From: Streptomyces thermolilacinus SPC6
GTDB lineage: Bacteria; Actinomycetota; Actinomycetes; Streptomycetales; Streptomycetaceae
NCBI RefSeq assembly: GCF_000478605.2
Contig: NZ_ASHX02000001.1
Span: 620,001 to 684,000, forward strand
DNA: 64,000 nucleotides
Direction of reading: 5' to 3'
Shown here: positions 57,559-64,000 of the stretch, piece by piece
Layout of the letters: each line of letters starts with the position of its first letter
How positions within the stretch are numbered: position 1 is the first letter of the stretch
The notes under the pieces: generated by a model
What the model was told of the DNA's origin: nothing
The model's database searches: none
The model's input: only the letters and a program-made list of their open reading frames with translations
Made by a program: the position numbers and the translations under genes

Positions 57559-58587
57559 ATGAAGGCCCTTGTCAAGCAGAAGGCCGAACCCGGCCTGTGG
57601 CTGATCGACGTTCCCGAGCCCGAGACGGGGCCCGGCGACGTGCTGATCAAGGTGCTGCGCACCGGTATCTGCGGGACCGACCTGCACATCCGCGCCTGGG
57701 ACGGCTGGGCGCGGCAGGCCGTGTCCACGCCGCTGGTCCTCGGGCACGAGTTCGTCGGCGAGGTCGCCGCGGTCGGCTCCGACGTGCGGGACATCGCCGT
57801 GGGCGACCTGGTCAGCGGCGAGGGGCACCTCGTGTGCGGCAAGTGCCGCAACTGCCTCGCCGGGCGCCGTCATCTGTGCCGGGCGACGGTCGGCCTGGGT
57901 GTGGGCCGGGACGGGGCGTTCGCCGAGTACGTGGCGCTGCCCGCGTCCAACGTGTGGGTGCACCGGACGAAGGTGGACCTCGACATAGCGGCGATCTTCG
58001 ACCCGTTCGGCAACGCGGTGCACACGGCGCTGTCGTTCCCGCTCGTCGGCGAGGACGTCCTGATCACGGGCGCCGGGCCGATCGGCATCATGGCCGCCGC
58101 CGTCGCCCGGCACGCCGGTGCGCGCAACGTCGTCATCACCGACGTCAGCGAGCCGCGCCTGGACCTCGCCCGCAAGGTCGGCGCCACCCTCGCGGTGAAC
58201 GTGGCGGAGACGAGCATCGCCGACGCGCAGAAGCGGCTCGGCCTGCGGGAGGGCTTCGACATCGGTCTGGAGATGTCCGGCCGCCCCGAGGCGATGCGCG
58301 ACATGGTCGCCAACATGACGCACGGCGGGCGCATCGCGATGCTCGGCCTGCCCGCCGAGGAGTTCCCGGTGGACTGGTCCAAGATCGTGACGTCGATGAT
58401 CACGGTCAAGGGCATCTACGGCCGGGAGATGTTCGAGACGTGGTACGCGATGACGGTGCTGCTGGAGGGCGGCCTCGATCTGAGCCCGGTCGTCACCGGC
58501 CGGTACGCGTACAAGGACTTCGACGCCGCGTTCGACGAGGCGGCCACGGCCCGCAGCGGGAAGATCATCCTCGACTGGACCGCGTGA
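57559..58587 (+). CDS. tdh: L-threonine 3-dehydrogenase
   Basis: A 342-residue zinc alcohol-dehydrogenase family enzyme that oxidises L-threonine to 2-amino-3-ketobutyrate with NAD+. Catalytic zinc ligands are Cys38 ([10 protein letters not shown]), His63 and Glu64 (LGHEFVGEV). The structural zinc is held by Cys93, Cys96, Cys99 and Cys107 ([15 protein letters not shown]). [20 protein letters not shown] is the NAD motif. It lies 46 bp upstream of kbl, the next enzyme of the pathway, and the intermediate is unstable, so coupled expression makes sense. ATG at 57559 follows CTGGAGTCG. Confidence 0.97.
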   Translation: MKALVKQKAEPGLWLIDVPEPETGPGDVLIKVLRTGICGTDLHIRAWDGWARQAVSTPLVLGHEFVGEVAAVGSDVRDIAVGDLVSGEGHLVCGKCRNCLAGRRHLCRATVGLGVGRDGAFAEYVALPASNVWVHRTKVDLDIAAIFDPFGNAVHTALSFPLVGEDVLITGAGPIGIMAAAVARHAGARNVVITDVSEPRLDLARKVGATLAVNVAETSIADAQKRLGLREGFDIGLEMSGRPEAMRDMVANMTHGGRIAMLGLPAEEFPVDWSKIVTSMITVKGIYGREMFETWYAMTVLLEGGLDLSPVVTGRYAYKDFDAAFDEAATARSGKIILDWTA

Positions 58588-58633
58588 CGGCCCGCCCCGC
58601 CCCCGTACCTCTTTCCTCCTAGGAGTACCTCTG

Positions 58634-59827
58634 ATGTTCGAGTCCGTACGCGACGAGCTGCGCGCCACCCTCGACGAGATCCGGGACGCCGGACTGTACA
58701 AGCCCGAGCGGGTCATCGGCACCCCGCAGTCCGCGTCCGTCGCCGTGACGGCCGGCGGCGCGCCCGGCGACGTGCTGAACTTCTGCGCCAACAACTACCT
58801 GGGCCTCGCCGACCACCCCGAGGTCGTCGCCGCGGCCAAGGACGCCCTGGACCGCTGGGGCTACGGCATGGCGTCGGTGCGGTTCATCTGCGGCACGCAG
58901 GAGATCCACAAGGAGCTGGAGCGCAGGCTGTCGGCGTTCCTCGGCCAGGAGGACACGATCCTGTACTCCTCCTGCTTCGACGCCAACGGCGGTGTCTTCG
59001 AGACGCTCCTCGGCGCGGAGGACGCGGTGATCTCCGACGCCCTGAACCACGCGTCGATCATCGACGGCATCCGCCTGTCGAAGGCCGCCCGGTACCGGTA
59101 CGCCAACCGCGACATGGCGGAGCTGGAGGCGCGGCTGAAGGAGGCGTCGGGCGCGCGGCGGCGGCTGATCGTCACCGACGGCGTGTTCTCGATGGACGGC
59201 TATGTGGCGCCGCTGCGGGAGATCTGCGACCTCGCCGACCGGTACGACGCGATGGTCATGGTGGACGACTCGCACGCCGTCGGCTTCGTCGGCCCCGGCG
59301 GCCGCGGCACGCCCGAGCTGCACGACGTGATGGACCGCGTGGACGTCGTCACCGGCACCCTCGGCAAGGCGCTGGGCGGCGCGTCCGGCGGCTATGTGGC
59401 GGCGCGCGCCGAGATCGTGGAGCTGCTGCGCCAGCGCTCCCGCCCGTACCTGTTCTCCAACTCCCTCGCCCCGGTGATCGCCGCCGCTTCGCTGAAGGTC
59501 CTCGACCTGCTGGAGTCGGCGGGCGACCTGCGGGAGCGGCTCGACGCCAACACGAAGCTGTTCCGCACGCGGATGGCGGAGGAGGGCTTCGAGATCCTGC
59601 ACGGCGACCACGCGATCGCGCCCGTGATGATCGGTGACGCGGCGAAGGCCGGGCGGATGGCGGAGCTGCTGCTGGAGCGCGGCGTGTACGTGATCGGGTT
59701 CTCGTACCCGGTCGTACCGATGGGCCAGGCCCGTATCCGGGTGCAGCTGTCGGCGGCGCACTCCACGGCGGACGTGGAGCGCGCGGTGCGGGCGTTCGTG
59801 GACGCCCGCACCGCCATGGAGGGCTGA
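58634..59827 (+). CDS. kbl: Glycine C-acetyltransferase (2-amino-3-ketobutyrate CoA ligase)
   Basis: A 397-residue PLP enzyme that splits 2-amino-3-ketobutyrate with CoA into glycine and acetyl-CoA. Lys245 in [16 protein letters not shown] binds PLP (Lys244 in the E. coli enzyme). [56 protein letters not shown] and [21 protein letters not shown] are family signatures. It follows tdh with an AGGAG ribosome site. A hairpin follows its stop. The acetyl-CoA and glycine products link to central metabolism. Confidence 0.97.
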   Translation: MFESVRDELRATLDEIRDAGLYKPERVIGTPQSASVAVTAGGAPGDVLNFCANNYLGLADHPEVVAAAKDALDRWGYGMASVRFICGTQEIHKELERRLSAFLGQEDTILYSSCFDANGGVFETLLGAEDAVISDALNHASIIDGIRLSKAARYRYANRDMAELEARLKEASGARRRLIVTDGVFSMDGYVAPLREICDLADRYDAMVMVDDSHAVGFVGPGGRGTPELHDVMDRVDVVTGTLGKALGGASGGYVAARAEIVELLRQRSRPYLFSNSLAPVIAAASLKVLDLLESAGDLRERLDANTKLFRTRMAEEGFEILHGDHAIAPVMIGDAAKAGRMAELLLERGVYVIGFSYPVVPMGQARIRVQLSAAHSTADVERAVRAFVDARTAMEG

Positions 59828-59828
59828 C

Positions 59829-59856
59829 GGCCGCGTCGGGCATGACCGCCGCGGCC
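59829..59856 (+). terminator. Terminator after kbl, 7-bp stem
   Basis: GGCCGCG (59829-59835) pairs with CGCGGCC (59850-59856) over a 14-base loop, immediately after the kbl stop. It separates the LysR gene transcriptionally. Confidence 0.5.
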
Positions 59857-59924
59857 AGGGGGCCGAAGACCGCCGCCTCCTGTTCGCGTGCCGCCCGGGG
59901 ACGCGGACGGGTGACAATGGCAGG

Positions 59925-60863
59925 GTGATCGACCCCCGCCGGCTGCGCATACTGCGGGCCGCGGCGGACCACCGTACGGTGACCGCCGCCGCCGCCGCGC
60001 TGTACCTCACCCCGTCCGCCGTCTCCCAGCAGCTCGCCGCGCTGGAGCAGGAGACCGGGCACACCCTGCTGACCCGCAGCGGCCGGGGCGTCCGGCTCAC
60101 CCCCGCCGGGGAGATCCTGCTCCAGCACGCCAACGAGGTGCTGGCGCAGCTGGAGCGGGCGGAGGCGGAGCTCGCCGCGTACGCGGACGGTACGGCGGGC
60201 GAGGTGGCGGTCGCGGCGTTCGCGACGGGCATCGCGGAGGTGCTGGCCCCGGCGATCGGGCGGCTCGCCGACACGCACCCGGGCATCCGGCTGCGGGTGC
60301 GGGACGCGGAGGGCGACGAGTCGCTGCCGCTCGTCCTGGACGGCGAGGCGGACCTGGCGCTGGCCGTGGAGTACCGGGGCGCGCCGCGCGACGGCGACCG
60401 GCGCCTCGCGCGGGTGCCGCTGTACGCGGAGCCGTTCGACGCGGTGCTGCACGCGGGCCATCCGCTGGCGATGCACCCGGAGGTGGCGCTGGCCGCGCTC
60501 GCGGAGAGCGACTGGATCGGCCAGTCCCCGGGCAACCCGTGCCACGACATGGTGCTGCTCGCCTGCGAGCTGGCCGGTTTCGAGCCGCGGCTCGTGCACG
60601 TGTCGGACGACTTCCGCGCGGTCGCGGCGCTCGCGGGTGCGGGTGCGGGGGTGGCGCTCGTGCCGCGCTCGGCGCTGCGCGGCATCGAACTGAAGGACGT
60701 GGTGGTCCGTCCGGTGGCCGGTCCGGCGGCGTTCCGCCGGGTGTTCGCGGCGGTACGGCGCGGGGCCGAGGAGCATCCGCTGATCCGGCCCGTGCTGGAC
60801 GCGCTGGCGGGGTGCGCGGCGGGTCTCTCCGCGCCGGGTCGGGCCGGGCACGGCACGGACTGA
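59925..60863 (+). CDS. LysR-family transcriptional regulator
   Basis: A 312-residue regulator. RRLRILRAAADHRTVTAAAAALYLTPSAVSQQLAALEQETGHTLLTRSGRGVRLTPAGE is the winged HTH. The rest is the two-lobed co-inducer-binding domain, with AAFATGIAEVLAPAI, ALVPRSAL and a Cys in NPCHDMVLL. GTG at 59925 lies 7 bases after GACAAT, without a ribosome site, so the mRNA may be leaderless. It follows tdh-kbl on the same strand behind a hairpin; regulating that operon is possible, but LysR genes usually sit divergent from their targets. Confidence 0.9.
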   Translation: MIDPRRLRILRAAADHRTVTAAAAALYLTPSAVSQQLAALEQETGHTLLTRSGRGVRLTPAGEILLQHANEVLAQLERAEAELAAYADGTAGEVAVAAFATGIAEVLAPAIGRLADTHPGIRLRVRDAEGDESLPLVLDGEADLALAVEYRGAPRDGDRRLARVPLYAEPFDAVLHAGHPLAMHPEVALAALAESDWIGQSPGNPCHDMVLLACELAGFEPRLVHVSDDFRAVAALAGAGAGVALVPRSALRGIELKDVVVRPVAGPAAFRRVFAAVRRGAEEHPLIRPVLDALAGCAAGLSAPGRAGHGTD

Positions 60864-60921
60864 CATCCCGGGTTCGCGCTTCCGGCCCCCGGCGCCGCAC
60901 GGGGCGGGGGCGTCACCGCGG

Positions 60922-60940
60922 CACGGCCCGGCCGGCCGTG
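60922..60940. terminator. Terminator hairpin between LysR and permease genes
   Basis: CACGGCC (60922-60928) pairs with GGCCGTG (60934-60940) over a 5-base loop, between the convergent stops of the LysR and permease genes. Confidence 0.5.
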
Positions 60941-60950
60941 GCGCCATGCG

Positions 60951-62369
60951 TCACACGGCGTCGGCGGCGCGGTCCCCGCGGGCCGACATCCACGCGTACA
61001 CGAGGACGCCCGCGAAGAGGAACAGCACGCCCTGGTAGACGGCCGCGTACCCGGAGCCTGCCACCAGCCACATCGAGAAGCCCGACGCGAGTGCGGCGAG
61101 CACGCCGTCGCGGACGAGGCGGCCGCCCCGGACGCGGTCGCGCCGCCCGGACAGCAGGAAGTAGATCTGCGCGGCCGTGGAGAGCAGGTACGGGACGGTC
61201 GCCGTGAAGGTGGTGACGAGGACCAGGGTCTCGAACACGCCCTCGGAGCCGACCGTGTAGTTGTAGACGGTCAGCAGCGACGCGAGGATCACCGTGACGA
61301 GGACGCCGACCGTCGGGACGCCGCGCTTGCGGCGGGCGAAGGCGCGCGGGAACAGGCCGTCGCGGGCGGCGGCGTACGGGGTCTGGGCGCTGAGCAGCGT
61401 CCAGCCGTTGAGGGCGCCGACCATCGAGACGAGGGCCATGCAGGCGATGGCCGTCCCGCCCCACGTGCCGCCGAACATCGCGTCCACGGCGTCGGAGAAC
61501 GGCGCCGACGACTCGACGAGCCGGTCGTGGGCGACCGTGCCGAACACGGCGACCGTGCCGAGCAGGTACAGCGCGGCGGCGCCGAGCGTGCCGAGGACGG
61601 TGGCGCGGCCCACGTTGCGGCGGGGGTCGCGGACCTCGCCCGCGCTGACGGCGGCGGACTCGACACCGAGGTAGCTGAACAGCAGGATCGCCGCCGACGC
61701 GGAGATCGCTCCGAGCGCCCCCGAGTCGCTGCCGTGGAACGGGCCCAGGTTGTCCGCGTCGAAGAAGAACAGCCCGCCCACCGCGACCAGCAGCAGCGGG
61801 ACGAACTTCAGGACGGTGGCGACCAGCTGCACGGCGCCGACGTAGCGGGTGCCGGCGAGGTTGGCGAGGGCGGGCAGCCACTGGACGGCCAGCGCGGCGG
61901 CGATGGTCGCGGCGACCGAGCCGTGGAGCGGCAGCAGCACGTCCAGATAGCCGACGGCGGCGACGGCGAGGGCGGCGTTGGAGACCCAGGCGGTGATCCA
62001 GTACGACCAGGCCGACAGGAACCCGGCGAAGTCGCCGAACGCCTCGCGGGCGTACACGTACGGGCCGCCGGTGCGCGGGTGGCGCTCGGCGAGCCGCCCG
62101 AAGACCAGGGCGAGGGCGATGGCGCCGACGGTGAGGACGGCGAACGCGACGAGGCTGATCGTCCCGTACGGCGCGACGGATGCGGGCAGCAGGAAGATGC
62201 CGCCGCCGATGATGTTGCCCATGACCAGGGCCGTGGCGACGGGGAGGCCGAAGCGGCGGGCGTGCCTGCCGCCGTCCGCGCCCTCGCCCTCCGGGCCGCC
62301 GGGGGGCGCCGCGTGCTGAGTGTCCTGCCCGGTGGGGGTGCCGGTGTCCGGGGTGGTGACCGTGGTCAT
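60951..62369 (-). CDS. APC-superfamily amino acid permease
   Basis: A 472-residue transporter with about 12 membrane spans. A 40-residue Gly/Pro-rich cytoplasmic tail precedes the first helix. VMGNIIGGGIFLLPASVAPYG is the substrate-binding first-helix motif of APC antiporters, and FGDFAGFLSAWSYWITAWVSNAALAV and ESAAVSAGEVRDPRRNVGRATVLGT follow. The sequence resembles AdiC/arginine-ornithine- or agmatine-type permeases. ATG at 62369 has GGAGAAAGG 13-22 bases upstream. It begins 68 bp after the phosphodiesterase gene on the same strand. Convergent with the LysR gene. Confidence 0.9.
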   Translation of the reverse strand: MTTVTTPDTGTPTGQDTQHAAPPGGPEGEGADGGRHARRFGLPVATALVMGNIIGGGIFLLPASVAPYGTISLVAFAVLTVGAIALALVFGRLAERHPRTGGPYVYAREAFGDFAGFLSAWSYWITAWVSNAALAVAAVGYLDVLLPLHGSVAATIAAALAVQWLPALANLAGTRYVGAVQLVATVLKFVPLLLVAVGGLFFFDADNLGPFHGSDSGALGAISASAAILLFSYLGVESAAVSAGEVRDPRRNVGRATVLGTLGAAALYLLGTVAVFGTVAHDRLVESSAPFSDAVDAMFGGTWGGTAIACMALVSMVGALNGWTLLSAQTPYAAARDGLFPRAFARRKRGVPTVGVLVTVILASLLTVYNYTVGSEGVFETLVLVTTFTATVPYLLSTAAQIYFLLSGRRDRVRGGRLVRDGVLAALASGFSMWLVAGSGYAAVYQGVLFLFAGVLVYAWMSARGDRAADAV

Positions 62370-62437
62370 GAGGGGTGGTGCGCCTTTCTCCGTACAAACG
62401 TTCACCATGCTGGCGTACGGCGAAACAGCGCTCCAAA

Positions 62438-64000
62438 TCACCCGTTTTTGTCCGGCGCGAGCCCGTCCCCAACCGGAAGAGTTTCATCCGCTTGCCGTCC
62501 GGGCGGTGATTCCTGCGCGGCTGTGACCCGCGTCCCGGAAGGCGGGACCCCATCCGGGCCGCGTCCTTCCTCCAGCCAGCGCCGCAGCACCCGGTGCACG
62601 GATTCCGCGCCCACCAGCTCCTCCCCCTCCGCCACCGGCGCGGACAGCTCGCGCGGCCACAGCAGGAACGCCTCCGACTGGCCGCCGCCGAGCCCGCCGT
62701 GCGAGCCGATCTGGTCCTCGAAGGCGTGCACCCGGTCGGTCTCCGGGCCGTACATGGAGTTGACCATGATGTCCGCGACGTGCGGGAACGTGTCGGTGCG
62801 GCGGATCGCGACGGCGGCGCCCGGCCCGAACGCGGCGAGCGGCCCCACCCCGTCCGCCAGCTCCGCGACCGGCGCCTCGTACCCGTCGGCGCCCAGCACC
62901 ACCGAGCCGTGCCGCTCGGAGCGGACCAGCACGAAGCCGATGCCCGGGTGCCCGGCGAGGGTCCGCAGCAGCCCCGGGTAGCGGTGGTCGATCTCCTCCC
63001 GCGACATCCGGTGCGGCACGTCCGGGAACGACACGAGCCCCAGGTTCCCCGACGCCAGCACCACAGGGCCCGCGCCGCGCGCCGGGCGCTCCCCGCGCCG
63101 CTCCCCCTCGACCGGCCGGTGCAGGGCGCTCAGCAGCGCGTTGCGGGCCTCGGCGCCGCTGGCGCTGTGCCGGGCGCGCCGGGAGACCGGCAGTCCGCAC
63201 CCGGCCCGTACCAGGTCGCGCAGCGTCAGCCCGTACGCGCTCTCGAAGGTCTCGCCGAAGCTCTGGCCGTGGTCGGAGAGGAGGACGATCCGGTACGGGC
63301 GCGGGGCGTGCGCGGCGGCCTTCGCGATCAGCTCGACGGACCGGTCGAGGCGCGTGAGGACCTTCGCGGCGTCCGCGCTGTACGGCCCCGAGTGGTGGGC
63401 CACCTCGTCGTACGCCACGAGGTCGGCGTACACGGCGGTGCGCCCGGCCAGCACGTCGCCCAGCACGGCGGCGACCACCACGTCCCGCTCCACGACCGTC
63501 GCGAAGGCCCGCACGAACGGGTACACGCCGCCGCGCGGCACGCGCGGAAAGTCGCCGCGCAGCCGGGCGGCGAGCGACTGGCAGACCTCCCGGGCGACCT
63601 CCGCGACGAACGACATGGCGGTGCGGGTGGCGTTGGCGGGGTCGCGGAAGTAGGCGAAGTACCCGGCGCGGGAGCGGGTGCCGGGGCCCCGGCGGCCCGA
63701 CACGGACAGGACCAGGGCGAGCTGGTCGGCGCCGCCGCTGAACAGGTTGCCCCGGCCGGCCCCGTCGTCGGCGAGGAGCCCGGGGTCGCCGGTGCGGGCG
63801 GCGGCGCGGCGCTGGAGCTCGACGGCGCTGGCGGGCCGGTTGCTCACCATCAGGCGGCCGGTGTCCTTCTCGTACCAGCGGAACGCGGGCACGTCGTGAT
63901 TGGTGCCGTGCAGCAGGGCGAGCTGGCTGGCGCCGGTCTGGCTGGACCAGTCGGTGCGCCACGGGGCGAGCCGGTGCGTCGTGCCCTCCCAGGCGGCGAG
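62438..64000 (-). CDS. Type I phosphodiesterase / alkaline-phosphatase-fold protein (3' part)
   Basis: The last 520 residues of a minus-strand gene whose start lies beyond the right edge; the frame is open to 64000. QTGASQLALLHGTNHDVPAF holds the nucleophile Thr region of nucleotide pyrophosphatase/phosphodiesterases, VYADLVAYDEVAHHSGPYS gives metal ligands (Asp, His), IVLLSDHGQSFGETFE the second metal pair (Asp-His-Gly), and EDQIGSHGGLGGGQSEAFLLWP the last His. This fits phosphonate/sugar-nucleotide phosphodiesterases, often with an N-terminal membrane domain in Streptomyces. Substrate unknown. Confidence 0.88.
   Translation of the reverse strand, partial: LAAWEGTTHRLAPWRTDWSSQTGASQLALLHGTNHDVPAFRWYEKDTGRLMVSNRPASAVELQRRAAARTGDPGLLADDGAGRGNLFSGGADQLALVLSVSGRRGPGTRSRAGYFAYFRDPANATRTAMSFVAEVAREVCQSLAARLRGDFPRVPRGGVYPFVRAFATVVERDVVVAAVLGDVLAGRTAVYADLVAYDEVAHHSGPYSADAAKVLTRLDRSVELIAKAAAHAPRPYRIVLLSDHGQSFGETFESAYGLTLRDLVRAGCGLPVSRRARHSASGAEARNALLSALHRPVEGERRGERPARGAGPVVLASGNLGLVSFPDVPHRMSREEIDHRYPGLLRTLAGHPGIGFVLVRSERHGSVVLGADGYEAPVAELADGVGPLAAFGPGAAVAIRRTDTFPHVADIMVNSMYGPETDRVHAFEDQIGSHGGLGGGQSEAFLLWPRELSAPVAEGEELVGAESVHRVLRRWLEEGRGPDGVPPSGTRVTAAQESPPGRQADETLPVGDGLAPDKNG

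Overview
The window looks like chromosomal DNA of a Streptomyces or a close relative. GC content is very high and third codon positions are almost always G or C. GTG and TTG starts are common, and several genes appear to have leaderless transcripts. Families typical of streptomycetes are present: an SsgA-like protein, a WhiB-like protein, an Xre/DUF397/ATPase trio of the WhiJ type, DUF2236, DUF4383 and Methyltransf_19. No insertion sequence, prophage, CRISPR array, rRNA operon or biosynthetic gene cluster is visible. About 60 protein genes and one tRNA fill the window, and both ends cut through genes (a DUF2236 protein at the left, a phosphodiesterase-like protein at the right).

Layout. 1-3.9 kb: DUF2236 fragment, secreted sphingomyelinase-type phosphodiesterase, acetyltransferase, macro-domain protein and a MerR regulator. 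3.9-11.3 kb: a minus-strand acyl-CoA degradation operon (CoA racemase/transferase, acyl-CoA dehydrogenase, thiolase, FadB-like enzyme) with a TetR/KstR-like operator at its head, divergent from a trans-acting enoyl-reductase homologue. 11.4-17.2 kb: VOC protein, endonuclease V, two CPA1 antiporters, DUF421 membrane protein and a Ycf48-like propeller, all on the minus strand. 17.3-21.3 kb: SsgA-like protein, ABC-F protein with a long leader, an acyl-ACP desaturase behind a 33-bp palindrome, and a WhiB-like regulator. 21.4-25.6 kb: a DNA-repair pair, LigC and a Prim-PolC-type polymerase, divergently arranged as at the mycobacterial ligC locus, followed by a frame-broken small gene, a small protein and a YchJ protein. 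25.7-32.2 kb: Tat-exported amine-oxidase-fold enzyme, GH4 glycosidase, methyltransferase and the WhiJ-type trio.

32.3-42.5 kb: homocysteine methyltransferase, a LacI regulator carrying a roughly 120-residue Gly/Pro-rich insertion, small unknowns, a HTH-ClpN regulator with twin 17-bp palindromes over its promoter, an alpha/beta hydrolase with a divergent TetR regulator, a beta/gamma-crystallin domain protein and a methyltransferase. 42.5-49.7 kb: tRNA-Leu(GAG), a KAS III homologue, FdhD, a thioredoxin-like ferredoxin, a long-chain acyl-CoA synthetase and a vWA/membrane-protein pair. 49.7-57.3 kb: a LRV/HEAT protein, an AraC regulator coupled to a methyltransferase, a NmrA-like reductase, pterin dehydratase, a MmyB-type regulator and small membrane proteins separated by strong hairpins. 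57.5-64 kb: threonine degradation (tdh-kbl), a LysR regulator, an APC permease and the phosphodiesterase fragment.

Most convergent gene pairs are separated by perfect hairpins with 8-15 bp stems. The observations most worth following are the twin operator/leaderless promoter of the HTH-ClpN gene, the desaturase palindrome, the LacI insertion, the beta/gamma-crystallin protein and the two small genes that appear to be broken by single-base frameshifts.
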